From: Pseudomonas sp. RSB 5.4
GTDB taxonomy: Bacteria; Pseudomonadota; Gammaproteobacteria; Pseudomonadales; Pseudomonadaceae
Length of the DNA stretch: 64,000 nt
NCBI RefSeq assembly: GCF_037126175.1
Contig: NZ_CP146986.1
Span: forward strand, 1,144,501 to 1,208,500
Direction of reading: 5' to 3'
The notes under the pieces were generated by a model. The model saw nothing but the letters and a program-made list of their open reading frames with translations. It was not told where the DNA came from and did not search any database. Numbering within the stretch: the first letter of the stretch is position 1; the number at the start of each line of letters is the position of its first letter. Below, piece by piece: positions 57,320-64,000 of this stretch. Both the position numbers and the translations under genes were made by a program.

Positions 57320-57999
57320 TGGATTATGGCCTCCAGTTCAAAAACACCAGCGATGTAGTGACTATCGATTCTGAATTTTCCCGTCTGATGGTGATCGCTA
57401 GTGGAAGATATGCGCCGACTGAAGAAGGCGGCATGGGCTCAACAACTTACTTCGCGAGGGCTGTTACATCCCAAGAGCCGCCGCTGGTTTTTGTCCGCCC
57501 AGGCAACAGCGCTCTGATTGCAGGCCTGAGCAGTGTGCGGATGATAGGGACGGCCGGGAACTGGACTGGGTTCTATGTTCGCACTTACAGCAGCGCCACT
57601 GCTCAGCCGAACGGGCGCTATTTTGTGGGAGCGTTCGCAGCGCAAGCTGTCGCGCAGTACGGCATGCGGCTTTGGGACGGAACTGGAAAAATGCTTTTCG
57701 ACTCCGGAACGCCCAATGCAACATTCACGCGAGCTTTCCAGAATTGGACATACGTGAAGTCGGATCAGACCGATCAGGGTCTGTACCGAAACTACTACTC
57801 CGTACCGTTCAGCTTTCCCCAAAACGAATTCATGCTCATCAATAACTTTGGAATGACCATGGTTTCTGGCGGGACGATCCCAAGGCAGCTTTATTGCACT
57901 TGGGATTTCTCTACGGGAACGCTTTACGCCGTAACTGTTGCCGCCAATAACCCTTACGCGTTTTTCCTTCCGGCTGTGTTTGCCAAGATGAACGCGTGA
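57319..57999 (+). CDS. Tail fibre-associated protein
   Basis: 226 residues. The opening MDYGLQFKNTSDVVTIDSEF and RPGNSALIAGLSSVRMIGTA are typical of the second J-associated beta protein; the C-terminal half (GMRLWDGTGKMLFDSGTPNA) resembles phage tip proteins. ATG overlaps the previous stop (TGATGG). Confidence 0.75.
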   Translation: MDYGLQFKNTSDVVTIDSEFSRLMVIASGRYAPTEEGGMGSTTYFARAVTSQEPPLVFVRPGNSALIAGLSSVRMIGTAGNWTGFYVRTYSSATAQPNGRYFVGAFAAQAVAQYGMRLWDGTGKMLFDSGTPNATFTRAFQNWTYVKSDQTDQGLYRNYYSVPFSFPQNEFMLINNFGMTMVSGGTIPRQLYCTWDFSTGTLYAVTVAANNPYAFFLPAVFAKMNA

Positions 58000-58036
58000 G
58001 ATCGCGTAATTACTCATTCAAAATCAGGATTTTTTA

Positions 58037-58621
58037 ATGGCCAAGCAGACGATAAATCTCGGCACTGCTCCTACCGGCGTGGGCGGCGATACGCCACGCA
58101 GTGCTTTTACAAAGGCCCAGTCAAACATGGATGAAATCTACGCCATGCTGGGCGCGACAGGGTCACCACAAGCGCTTCCCGCGGTGCTGCAAATCGCGCA
58201 GGGCGGCACCGGAAACAGCACGGGGACCGCAACGAAACTGGCACCCGCCGCGATTCTTGGTTTCGTCACCCAGTCTGGTGGCGTGCCTACTGGATCAATT
58301 GTCGAGCGCGGTTCCAACTCGAATGGCGAGTATGTGAAATTCGCCGACGGCACGCTTATTTGCTTCATGAATCCTCAAGGCAACCCGAGTATTGCAGCCA
58401 ATGCGTTCGCCGCGTTTGGCCCATACGGGACGCCGGTCAACTTCATCAGCAACATCTTCTTCGTGAGCGCGGTGGTAGTTCCCAACTCTTCGAACGACAC
58501 CTACGGCGTGCTCACCAGCTACTCGCTGAGCAACAACACCGTGGGGTTCGTTTTCCGCAACGGTGCCTCGGCTCAAACCTTCGGCAATATCAAGATTCTC
58601 TGCGTCGGGAGATGGTTCTGA
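58037..58621 (+). CDS. Tail fibre protein
   Basis: 194 residues. TINLGTAPTGVGGDTPRSAF TKAQSNMDEIYAML is the recurrent N-terminal attachment segment of Pseudomonas phage fibres. LQIAQGGTGNST is the collar-type AQGGTG motif. The C-terminal domain (EYVKFADGTLICFMNPQGNP ... IKILCVGRWF) is the receptor-binding tip. A chaperone gene follows. Confidence 0.85.
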   Translation: MAKQTINLGTAPTGVGGDTPRSAFTKAQSNMDEIYAMLGATGSPQALPAVLQIAQGGTGNSTGTATKLAPAAILGFVTQSGGVPTGSIVERGSNSNGEYVKFADGTLICFMNPQGNPSIAANAFAAFGPYGTPVNFISNIFFVSAVVVPNSSNDTYGVLTSYSLSNNTVGFVFRNGASAQTFGNIKILCVGRWF

Positions 58622-58623
58622 CG

Positions 58624-59337
58624 ATGATTAAACTTTCCCCCCAGCGCCGGGATGACACCCTGCATGTGGTTCGAACGGGCGACGCTCTTGCGGTCAATGG
58701 CCAGGTGTTCGACTTCGCCCGGGTGGCCGAGGGCGATACCTTGCCTTGGGCGGCGATCAGCTCTGAGTGGTTCGCCGGCGACGTGGAACGCGTCAATGGT
58801 CAGTTGGTACTTACGCTGTGGTTACCCAATCCATGGAACTACAGCCCGGAACAGGCTTTCCCGGTTCCGCTGCTGGACGTGCCAGATGGTGTGGTGCTGT
58901 TCCCGGCGCCGATCCCGGTCGACGGTGAAAGTGCCGCGCCGCTGCCAGCGCCCGAGTACCAGCAAGGTGTTGGCGCCGTCGATTGGAGCCTGCTGGTCAC
59001 GGCGCAGATGAAAGCGGCCACCGCGGCGGCGGCCCAGCTCGCCCAGATGAAGGCATTGCTGGCCACCAAAAACACCGCAGCCAATGCGCAGATCCTGCGG
59101 ATTCAGGATCGGATCGATACGCTGGGCTATGGCATCGACGCCGGCGAGGCGACCGAGGCAGACGAAGACGAGCAGTCCGCGCTGTTCATCAATCTGAAAG
59201 CCTGGAAGGCCTACAAGTTCTCGCTGGGCAAAGTCACCAGCCAAGTGACTTGGCCTACCGCGCCGACATGGCCGGCGGAGCCTCCCATTCCCGATATCAA
59301 AGCCTCGCCGATGGCGCGAGCGACCGACGAGAGCTGA
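58624..59337 (+). CDS. Tail fibre assembly-type protein
   Basis: 237 residues. MIKLSPQRRDDTLHVVRTGD ALAVNGQVFDF, LPNPWNYSPEQAFPVPLLDV and the coiled stretch LAQMKALLATKNTAANAQIL. Adjacent to the fibre gene and of the type annotated as fibre-assembly or distal tail accessory protein in Pseudomonas phages. Function by position. Confidence 0.75.
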   Translation: MIKLSPQRRDDTLHVVRTGDALAVNGQVFDFARVAEGDTLPWAAISSEWFAGDVERVNGQLVLTLWLPNPWNYSPEQAFPVPLLDVPDGVVLFPAPIPVDGESAAPLPAPEYQQGVGAVDWSLLVTAQMKAATAAAAQLAQMKALLATKNTAANAQILRIQDRIDTLGYGIDAGEATEADEDEQSALFINLKAWKAYKFSLGKVTSQVTWPTAPTWPAEPPIPDIKASPMARATDES

Positions 59338-59355
59338 TTCGAGCACAAACCGAAC

Positions 59356-59381
59356 ACCCGCCGCCGAGCGGGTATTTTTTC
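59356..59381 (+). terminator. Weak terminator before the endolysin
   Basis: ACCCGC / GCGGGT stem followed by ATTTTTT. Confidence 0.6.
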
Positions 59382-59395
59382 GCCTGGAGAAAGCC

Positions 59396-59944
59396 ATGCC
59401 CATCACTCAGCAGCAGTTGCTGCAGATACTCCCGAACGCCGGCGCCAAAGCCGGCGTTTTTGCACCTGCCCTCAATACGGCGATGCAGCGCTATCAGATT
59501 GTTGGCACCAAGCGCGTTGCCGCGTTCATCGCGCAGATCGGCCACGAATCCGGCCAGTTGCTGTATGTGCGCGAGATCTGGGGGCCGACCGCCGCTCAGC
59601 GCGGATACGAAGGTCGCAAGGATTTGGGAAACACCGTGGCCGGTGACGGCCTCAAGTACCGAGGGCGCGGCCTGATCCAGGTGACCGGGCGCGCAAACTA
59701 CGCCAAGTGCGGCGAGGCGCTGGGTCTGGACTTGCTCAGTCATCCTGAGCTGCTGGAGCAGCCGCAATATGCGTGCATGTCGGCTGCTTGGTTCTGGGCC
59801 ACCAACGGGCTGAACACCTTGGCCGATGCCGGCGACAACGCGAATATCGGCAGCATCATCAACACCGGCCGGCGAGGGCGGGTTCCGAACGGCGCCGAGG
59901 ATCGCGCTGCACTTTACGCCAAGGCGCTGAAGGTGGTGGCGTGA
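59396..59944 (+). CDS. GH19 endolysin (chitinase-like muramidase)
   Basis: 182 residues. Catalytic region FIAQIGHESGQLLYVREIWG with Glu51 and Glu60, then KYRGRGLIQVTGRANYAKCG, SAAWFWATNGLNTLADAGDN and SIINTGRRG, all GH19 lysin marks. No signal peptide, so export to the wall needs the holins at 32425/32760. GGAGAAAGCC precedes ATG 59396. It overlaps Rz by 4 nt. Confidence 0.95.
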   Translation: MPITQQQLLQILPNAGAKAGVFAPALNTAMQRYQIVGTKRVAAFIAQIGHESGQLLYVREIWGPTAAQRGYEGRKDLGNTVAGDGLKYRGRGLIQVTGRANYAKCGEALGLDLLSHPELLEQPQYACMSAAWFWATNGLNTLADAGDNANIGSIINTGRRGRVPNGAEDRAALYAKALKVVA

Positions 59945-60453
59945 TTGCCGTTCCGTGGAAAGCGGTGGGCGCGATAGCGCTGGTGCTGATCGGCGCCGGC
60001 AGCGCCTGGCAGTTTCAGGACTGGCGGTACGGGAAGGTGTTGGCCCAGCAAGCCCAGCAGCACGCCGAAACCCTCAATCAACTGACCCAGGCTGCCGCCA
60101 CTGCTCAGCAGGCCGAGCAGGACAAGCGCCTCGCGCTCGAGCAGCGGCTGGCGGCAAGTGAGCAAACCCACTTCGAGAAAATGACCGATGCTCAAAAGAA
60201 CCAAGATCACCTGCGCGATCGCCTTGCCACTTCTGATTTGCGGTTGTCAGTTCTCATCGACGCAACCGACGCTGCCAAAGGCTGTGGGGTGCCAGCCACC
60301 GCCGGCGCCGGCGGCGTGGATCATGCAGCCGTACGAGCCCGACTTGACCCACCGCATGCTCAACGAATTATCGCCATCACCGACACCGGTGATCGGGGAT
60401 TGATCGCGCTACAGGCGTGTCAAGAATATGTGCGGTCAGTGTTTCGCCGCTGA
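59941..60453 (+). CDS. Rz: Rz-like inner-membrane spanin
   Basis: 170 residues, GTG start overlapping the lysin stop (GTGA). One N-terminal helix (VGAIALVLIGAGSAWQF), then a long periplasmic coiled coil (LNQLTQAAATAQQAEQDKRL) and a variable end (CGVPATAGAGG). With Rz1 it bridges both membranes and fuses them at lysis. Confidence 0.92.
   Translation: MIAVPWKAVGAIALVLIGAGSAWQFQDWRYGKVLAQQAQQHAETLNQLTQAAATAQQAEQDKRLALEQRLAASEQTHFEKMTDAQKNQDHLRDRLATSDLRLSVLIDATDAAKGCGVPATAGAGGVDHAAVRARLDPPHAQRIIAITDTGDRGLIALQACQEYVRSVFRR
60188..60403 (+). CDS. Rz1: Rz1-like outer-membrane spanin, nested in Rz
   Basis: 71 residues in the +1 frame inside Rz. Basic start and lipobox MLKRTKITCAIALPLLICGC (lipidated Cys20), Pro-rich mature part (CQPPPAPAAW, SPSPTPVIG). 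The nested arrangement, signal and prolines are the defining marks of Rz1. Confidence 0.92.
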   Translation: MLKRTKITCAIALPLLICGCQFSSTQPTLPKAVGCQPPPAPAAWIMQPYEPDLTHRMLNELSPSPTPVIGD

Positions 60454-60526
60454 AGAAAGAGATGGCGGAGGAGCTTGATTATTATTAAGAGCTATGTGAT
60501 TGGGCAGCAGATGCTAAATGTAGCCG

Positions 60527-60557
60527 TGCTCGCGAAGTGCTTCGCGAGCAGGTTTTT
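60527..60557 (+). terminator. Terminator of the late operon
   Basis: GCTCGCGAA / TTCGCGAGC stem, loop GTGC, followed by AGGTTTTTA, 75 bp past Rz. Confidence 0.8.
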
Positions 60558-60579
60558 AATGCTAAAGAGGGTTGACCGA

Positions 60580-60906
60580 TCAGCGGGCTTCCATTTGAGA
60601 TTGCTCGTTGTAGGCACGTATCGTTGAAAAAATCAGGCGAGCAAATACCACGGTCAATGGCCACGCGAGAATCATGACGATTACACCGCAAAAACACGTC
60701 AGCCTATCGAACTGCTCAAGTCCTAATTTTCGAAGGACAAAATCGAATACCGGGTTTGTAGGAATTTTGAAGGGCTTGCGATCAATCCAGTCGATGCGAA
60801 TTTGATTGAGCTGGTAGCAGGCGCCAGTGATGAGGCACAGCATCCAAATCGAGATCAGAGCGCAGCTGGCCATTGAGATGAGGCGCATGATTGAGTTGAG
60901 ATCCAT
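60580..60906 (-). CDS. Membrane protein of unknown function
   Basis: 108 residues from ATG 60906 (GGAG 8 nt upstream). Two hydrophobic segments: LISMASCALISIWMLCLITG and CGVIVMILAWPLTVVFARLI, separated by a basic loop (RKPFKIPTNPVFDFVLRKL). Convergent with the late operon; right-end lysogenic gene. Confidence 0.6.
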   Translation of the reverse strand: MDLNSIMRLISMASCALISIWMLCLITGACYQLNQIRIDWIDRKPFKIPTNPVFDFVLRKLGLEQFDRLTCFCGVIVMILAWPLTVVFARLIFSTIRAYNEQSQMEAR

Positions 60907-61287
60907 TTCTAGCACTCCATGATAAAAGGTCCACGATGATATCATTGAGCTATGCGGGGATCACAAAAATGTTACATCTTGATGAATGTGCAGGCGCTTG
61001 CGCTGTTCAATGACACCTGCCTGTGCCAGCGCTTGTCCAGCGCAGGTCATAGTTTTCACGCTCACTAAGCGATCAAAGCAGCTTTGGCAAACGCAGAAGA
61101 CTGCCCACCGAGTGATGGCTCGGCGCTATCGTTGCGAGGTGAACACCGGTAAACCATCATTTACGTTCGATCTGGATGATGCGGGCACATGGACAAGCAA
61201 CTGGCTGGCTACTCAATTGTGATGACGATTATCTGGGTTTCAGTCGTACTTTCTGTCATTTATTGGATGTCGTAGTGAAGGTAATAG
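60907..61287. other. Intergenic stretch with one possible micro-ORF
   Basis: No convincing gene. A 28-residue frame (61189-61275, MDKQLAGYSIVMTIIWVSVV...) would be a single membrane helix but has no clear ribosome site. A 78-residue frame from 60986 shows Cys/Arg-rich composition typical of chance. Confidence 0.4.
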
Positions 61288-61527
61288 GTGGCTGATGTGG
61301 AAGGCGTGGTGCTGAGCGAGAAGCAGAAACGAGAGGCGGATCGGTTGCTGGCGCAAATCGTCGGGGCTGATTCGATGATCATCGCTGTGAAGGCGTGCGC
61401 GCGGGCGGATGGTTTCGTGCTTGGACTGGAAACCGGCGGGGCTTTGCGCGCCGGCGATGCGGAAAGGCTGTACATCATTTTCGAAGCCGCCTTGGTAGAG
61501 CGGCTGAAAACGCTGACGCACAGTTGA
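61288..61527 (+). CDS. Conserved small protein, paralogue of 4328-4573
   Basis: 79 residues, GTG start. MADVEGVVLSEKQKREADRL ... ARADGFVLGLETGGALRAGD AERLYIIFEAALVERLKTL. Predicted helical. Near-identical family member outside attL (4328). Function unknown. The tail-to-tail neighbour is the SRAP gene, 1 bp away. Confidence 0.7.
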   Translation: MADVEGVVLSEKQKREADRLLAQIVGADSMIIAVKACARADGFVLGLETGGALRAGDAERLYIIFEAALVERLKTLTHS

Positions 61528-62208
61528 TCAATCGATCGGCTTGATCAGGTCCGGGCCTTGGTTTCGGACATTCCCCACCGCCCGGTCAACTTTGAACCAC
61601 TCGAACACCTCTGTCGGTTCCCCCTGGTGCAGCACCATCTGTTCGGCACGTTCTTTCGGCGTGGCCGGATCCAACCATTCCCGGGCGAGTTCAGGCGATA
61701 ACGCAACCGGCCGCCGGTCGTGGATATCGACCATGCCGCCAGCGCTGTCGGCTGTGATGATCACAAAGCCGTCATGCTCGCCCGGGCCGTGCTCTTCGTT
61801 CGGGTATTGGCCAATGGCGGCGCACAGGATCGGCGACTGGTCCCGGTGCCTGATCAAATAGGGCTGCTTTTTCGGCCCGCCTTCGTCGACCCACTCGAAC
61901 CAGTTGTTGATGGCTATGATCGCCCGGTGCGGCCAGATTGCGCGGAAGAACGGGCCGTGGGCGACTTTCTCAACGCGTGCATTGATTGGCGCGGCACGAT
62001 CCTTTGCCCAGTGTGGGCGCCATCCCCACCGAACCATGTCGGCGTGCAGGAACTGACCTTCCTGGTGAAAGAGGGCAAGCTGGGCGGTCGGCGCGGCGTT
62101 GTAGCGCTCGAGCGGTTGCTCGCCGGTCGAGTTGACCAGAGCGTTCGGCATGCTCAGCGCTGCCACGAAGTCGTGAATGCCACTGTACTGGGATAGTCGT
62201 CCGCACAT
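61528..62208 (-). CDS. SRAP/HMCES-like abasic-site protein (YedK family)
   Basis: 226 residues from MCGRLSQY; the initiator Met is removed so that Cys2 is the nucleophile that bonds abasic sites in single-stranded DNA. Other active-site residues: Asn76 (APINARVEK), Glu105 (NNWFEW), His163 (DIHDRRPV). WGWRPHWAKD is the usual W-G-L-P-W equivalent. Acts in DNA-damage tolerance. Likely the second gene of the LexA-box unit at 62982. Confidence 0.95.
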   Translation of the reverse strand: MCGRLSQYSGIHDFVAALSMPNALVNSTGEQPLERYNAAPTAQLALFHQEGQFLHADMVRWGWRPHWAKDRAAPINARVEKVAHGPFFRAIWPHRAIIAINNWFEWVDEGGPKKQPYLIRHRDQSPILCAAIGQYPNEEHGPGEHDGFVIITADSAGGMVDIHDRRPVALSPELAREWLDPATPKERAEQMVLHQGEPTEVFEWFKVDRAVGNVRNQGPDLIKPID

Positions 62209-62231
62209 TGCCCGATCCTCGCATGGTTTCT

Positions 62232-62957
62232 TCAGCGTAGACCCGCGGGCGCGGGCTTCGTCACAAAACCTTTTCCGGAGCAGGTTGGGCAGTCTTCCCG
62301 GGCGCCAAACTGATCGAGGCAGGCAGGACACATGCAGAAGGCCGCCGACTCGATGTGCGGGCGCACCTTTTCAAAAGCGCGTAGGTCTCGCTCTTCTTTG
62401 GCGATTTGAGCCGCATCAACCAGAGCGCGGTAAGCGTCTGGATCATCCATTGGCTTGTAATCAACCCCGCAAACAACCCGCTCGGTTTCAACGAGCTGGT
62501 ACCGGCGCCCATTCAGTTCCAGAAACAGGCCCGAGATTGTCCCGATCTTTCGGGAAAGCCCCAAGGTCAGCCGCACTCCGTCCGCGCCAGAGTAAACCTT
62601 GCCGTCGTAGGGAAACGAGGCGCCGCGTGGTTCGTCGCTTTCGAAGTTGAAGATGGAACGGCTGATATTGCCAAGCAGCCTACCGGTGTCGACCTGCACG
62701 ACATCGTAGGTCGATGCTCCGCGGTACTGGGCCGGCGAGTTTTGAAGTTCCTCGACAGAATGCCAGTAGGCGGCGTCTGCCATCTCGTTCATGTCGAACT
62801 GCTCAAGCTGATCGATCAGTCCCTCTGTGTGCAGGACAGCAGCCATTTGATGAAGCGTTTCCCGGTGTGCCTCCGGGTTTTGCATGCGAAAGTCCTGGTC
62901 GTCGAGAGTCGCGCGCCATTGCTGGAGCCGGAGAGATTTGGCTTGGTCGAAATTCAT
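62232..62957 (-). CDS. Protein with RMxxPxAhhE domain and C-terminal zinc ribbon
   Basis: 241 residues from MNFDQAKSLRLQQWRATLDD. N-terminal domain (1-80) shared with the 82-residue protein at 1718. The middle is unrecognised (YDVVQVDTGRLLGNISRSIF). C-terminal CMCPACLDQF ... CPTCSGKGFV resembles a DnaJ-type zinc ribbon. A LexA box lies 25 bp upstream. Probably SOS-induced with the SRAP gene 23 bp downstream. The pair is frequent in Pseudomonas. Confidence 0.75.
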   Translation of the reverse strand: MNFDQAKSLRLQQWRATLDDQDFRMQNPEAHRETLHQMAAVLHTEGLIDQLEQFDMNEMADAAYWHSVEELQNSPAQYRGASTYDVVQVDTGRLLGNISRSIFNFESDEPRGASFPYDGKVYSGADGVRLTLGLSRKIGTISGLFLELNGRRYQLVETERVVCGVDYKPMDDPDAYRALVDAAQIAKEERDLRAFEKVRPHIESAAFCMCPACLDQFGAREDCPTCSGKGFVTKPAPAGLR

Positions 62958-62981
62958 GGAAGGTGATTCGCTGTACAAATG

Positions 62982-62997
62982 CTGTATGCATGTACAG
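62982..62997 (-). promoter_or_regulatory. LexA box
   Basis: CTGTATGCATGTACAG fits CTGT-N8-ACAG exactly and is nearly fully palindromic. Positioned 25 bp before the start of the 62232-62957 gene; predicts DNA-damage induction of that gene and SRAP. Confidence 0.9.
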
Positions 62998-63119
62998 TAA
63001 TTCAGGCCGAACAGGTGGGCGAGGGTGAGGCGACGAGTTGCGTGTCAGTCGTCTGGCTGAACTAAAAACTGACTAAAAAGTCAGGTTGATTGTAGGTATC
63101 CACTCATCGAGGCCAATTC

Positions 63120-63359
63120 ATGCGCAACTACACGATCCACTATCTGTTCAACGGCGAGCCCCGTACACAAGAGATTGAGCTGAACCAATCTGAGCTCGCC
63201 GTTCACGATGCCGCCATGCATCTGCTCGAGCTACATTTTGGAGATGGCGAGAACAGCTTGATCATGCCGACAGCCGATTCGACTGCTGGAGAGATCCTGG
63301 AGCAGGCCAGCCTGGTAGGAATTACTAAAATCGAAGTGCAGGCTGTTGGGGAGATTTGA
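63120..63359 (+). CDS. Small conserved protein
   Basis: 79 residues (MRNYTIHYLFNGEPRTQEIE...; LVGITKIEVQAVGEI). Strand-helix-strand pattern. Typical small right-end gene of Pseudomonas prophages; function unknown. Divergent from the LexA-box unit. Confidence 0.7.
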   Translation: MRNYTIHYLFNGEPRTQEIELNQSELAVHDAAMHLLELHFGDGENSLIMPTADSTAGEILEQASLVGITKIEVQAVGEI

Positions 63360-63420
63360 CGACACGGGTTGCTGTCGCGTTATTCGGATTTTTCGGGCGG
63401 CGGCTTTCTGCCGATAACGG

Positions 63421-63630
63421 TCATTCTGGCGCCATCAAAACGGCCAAGGTCATCTTGATGAACTCCTCGTTCTTGTCGATCGTCCAGAGTGCGCCTCGTA
63501 CGTTCTCGGCGACATCTGCCGATCCGCGCTGCTCGACCCAGTTGGACAACTCCATGATGGCGGCTTCGAGGGCGAGCTGGTTTTCGTTGATCTTGAAGAG
63601 CAGGGAAGGGAGCAGGTCAGAGTTGGGCAT
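63421..63630 (-). CDS. Small conserved protein, prophage-end copy of 6265-6534
   Basis: 69 residues from ATG 63630 (GGAG 6 nt upstream), ending after MAPE. The complete version of the family member that is run-on at the left side. Located immediately inside attR. Function unknown. Confidence 0.7.
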   Translation of the reverse strand: MPNSDLLPSLLFKINENQLALEAAIMELSNWVEQRGSADVAENVRGALWTIDKNEEFIKMTLAVLMAPE

Positions 63631-63716
63631 TTTGATCTCCTTGGCAGCCAAGGAATGAGCGTAGCACCGTGTTACATGAAGAGTGTTTTAACGATTGGCA
63701 GGACGCCGAAGAGAGG
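63428..63716. repeat. 289-bp direct repeat, right copy
   Basis: Partner of 6332-6620 at constant offset 57,096. Confidence 0.85.
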
Positions 63717-63789
63717 AAAGTTTTGTAACGCGTTGCAAAAAGTTTTGTAACGCCTTGGAAAAGTCCAAAAAAAACTCAACCGCCAGAAA

Positions 63790-63821
63790 CGACAAAGCCC
63801 TGAATAATCAGGGCTTTGTCG
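63790..63821 (-). terminator. Terminator of tRNA-Ser
   Basis: CGACAAAGCCCTGA / TCAGGGCTTTGTCG, loop TTAT on the minus strand, followed by TTTC. 10 bp past the tRNA CCA end. Confidence 0.88.
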
Positions 63822-63829
63822 TATCAAAT

Positions 63830-63890
63830 ATGGCGGAGGCGATGGGATTCGAACTCATGGACCTGTTACAGTCGACGGTTTTCAAGACCG
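63830..63890 (-). other. attR: 61-bp core
   Basis: Identical to 6744-6804. The crossover keeps the tRNA whole because the phage supplies the same 3' sequence. Confidence 0.95.
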
Positions 63891-63918
63891 TTGCCTTAAA
63901 CCACTCGGCCACACCTCC
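63831..63918 (-). tRNA. tRNA-Ser(UGA)
   Basis: 88 nt, 5' GGAGGTGTGGCCGAGTGG... to ...CGCCTCCGCCA. Acceptor stem GGAGGTG with CGCCTCC (one U-G pair), encoded CCA, anticodon loop CTTGAAA (UGA), long class-II variable arm, T loop TTCGAAT. Complete and driven by its own promoter, so host serine decoding is unaffected by the integration. Confidence 0.97.
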
Positions 63919-63935
63919 GTTGCGTTGCGGGCGCC

Positions 63936-63963
63936 ATAATACCTGAATGAAACACACTGTCAA
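63936..63963 (-). promoter_or_regulatory. Promoter of tRNA-Ser
   Basis: On the minus strand TTGACA (63958-63963), 16-bp spacer, TATTAT (63936-63941), about 18 bp before the mature 5' end. Chromosomal side of attR. Confidence 0.85.
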
Positions 63964-64000
63964 ACTCTGTGCATGGCTTGTTACAGAGCGTCTGTTATGA

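Larger units (their letters stand above)
6744..63890. mobile_element. Complete lambda-like siphoviral prophage in tRNA-Ser(UGA)
   Basis: About 57.1 kb between identical 61-bp att cores. Order from the left: int, early-left genes on the minus strand, CI/Cro immunity, replication, NinB/NinG and Q on the plus strand, com/bacteriocin cassettes, holins, packaging, head, tail, lysis, right-end accessory genes. Every module needed for a tailed phage is present and no structural gene looks broken, so it may be inducible. Tail-tip genes of gpM-L-K-I-J type and the G/GT frameshift point to a long flexible tail. Confidence 0.95.

Overview
The window is from a Pseudomonas chromosome (fluorescens/syringae-like). 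The evidence is a partial ice-nucleation protein gene at the left edge, a high-GC coding style, a tRNA-Ser(UGA) site, and phage genes of the lambda-like siphovirus type common in this genus. Positions 1 to about 4.1 kb are ordinary chromosome: the 3' part of an ice-nucleation gene, a small protein, a zinc alcohol dehydrogenase and a GAF-domain protein. About 4.3-6.7 kb is an accessory strip whose genes have paralogues inside or at the far end of the neighbouring prophage. I read it as the relic of an older element inserted at the same tRNA.

From 6744 to 63890 lies an apparently complete prophage of about 57.1 kb. It is bounded by a 61-bp direct repeat that is the 3' end of tRNA-Ser(UGA); the intact tRNA is rebuilt at the right end (63831-63918). 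The early-left block (6.9-21.3 kb, minus strand) holds the integrase, many small genes, a cytosine methyltransferase, a GIY-YIG nuclease and a recombination set (YqaJ-type exonuclease, ERF annealing protein). The immunity region (21.7-23.6 kb) has CI, Cro and five similar operators. To the right come a CII-like protein, a winged-helix/HNH fusion, an O-like replication protein with iteron-like repeats, a P-like protein, NinB, NinG and a Q-position protein. The late block (34-60.5 kb) contains terminase, portal, head, tail-chaperone frameshift, tape measure, gpM/L/K/I/J-like tail tip, fibres, a GH19 endolysin and nested Rz/Rz1. The right end carries a LexA-box-controlled unit with an SRAP/HMCES-like protein.

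The most unusual part is 28.98-32.35 kb, between Q and the holins. A Mu Com-like zinc protein gene occurs twice (152-bp direct repeat), each copy upstream of a cargo gene, and a second repeat of about 133 bp closes each cassette. Cargo 1 is a colicin M-type bacteriocin whose start overlaps the com stop (TAATG), followed by a four-helix membrane protein that looks like its immunity partner with its own promoter. The bacteriocin keeps the D-x-Y-D motif and the Arg but has Phe at the catalytic His position, and the immunity gene is frameshifted in a T9 tract. Cargo 2 is a beta-propeller-like repeat protein. Inferred model: phage induction would express and release the bacteriocin through the phage's own lysis genes, and the repeats would allow cargo exchange.

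A second unexplained signal is a regulatory-looking element found three times (15.07, 24.17 and 33.55 kb). Each copy has two GTCGCGAC-type palindromes exactly 32 bp apart. Two copies lie inside tiny ORFs placed directly before a gene start.
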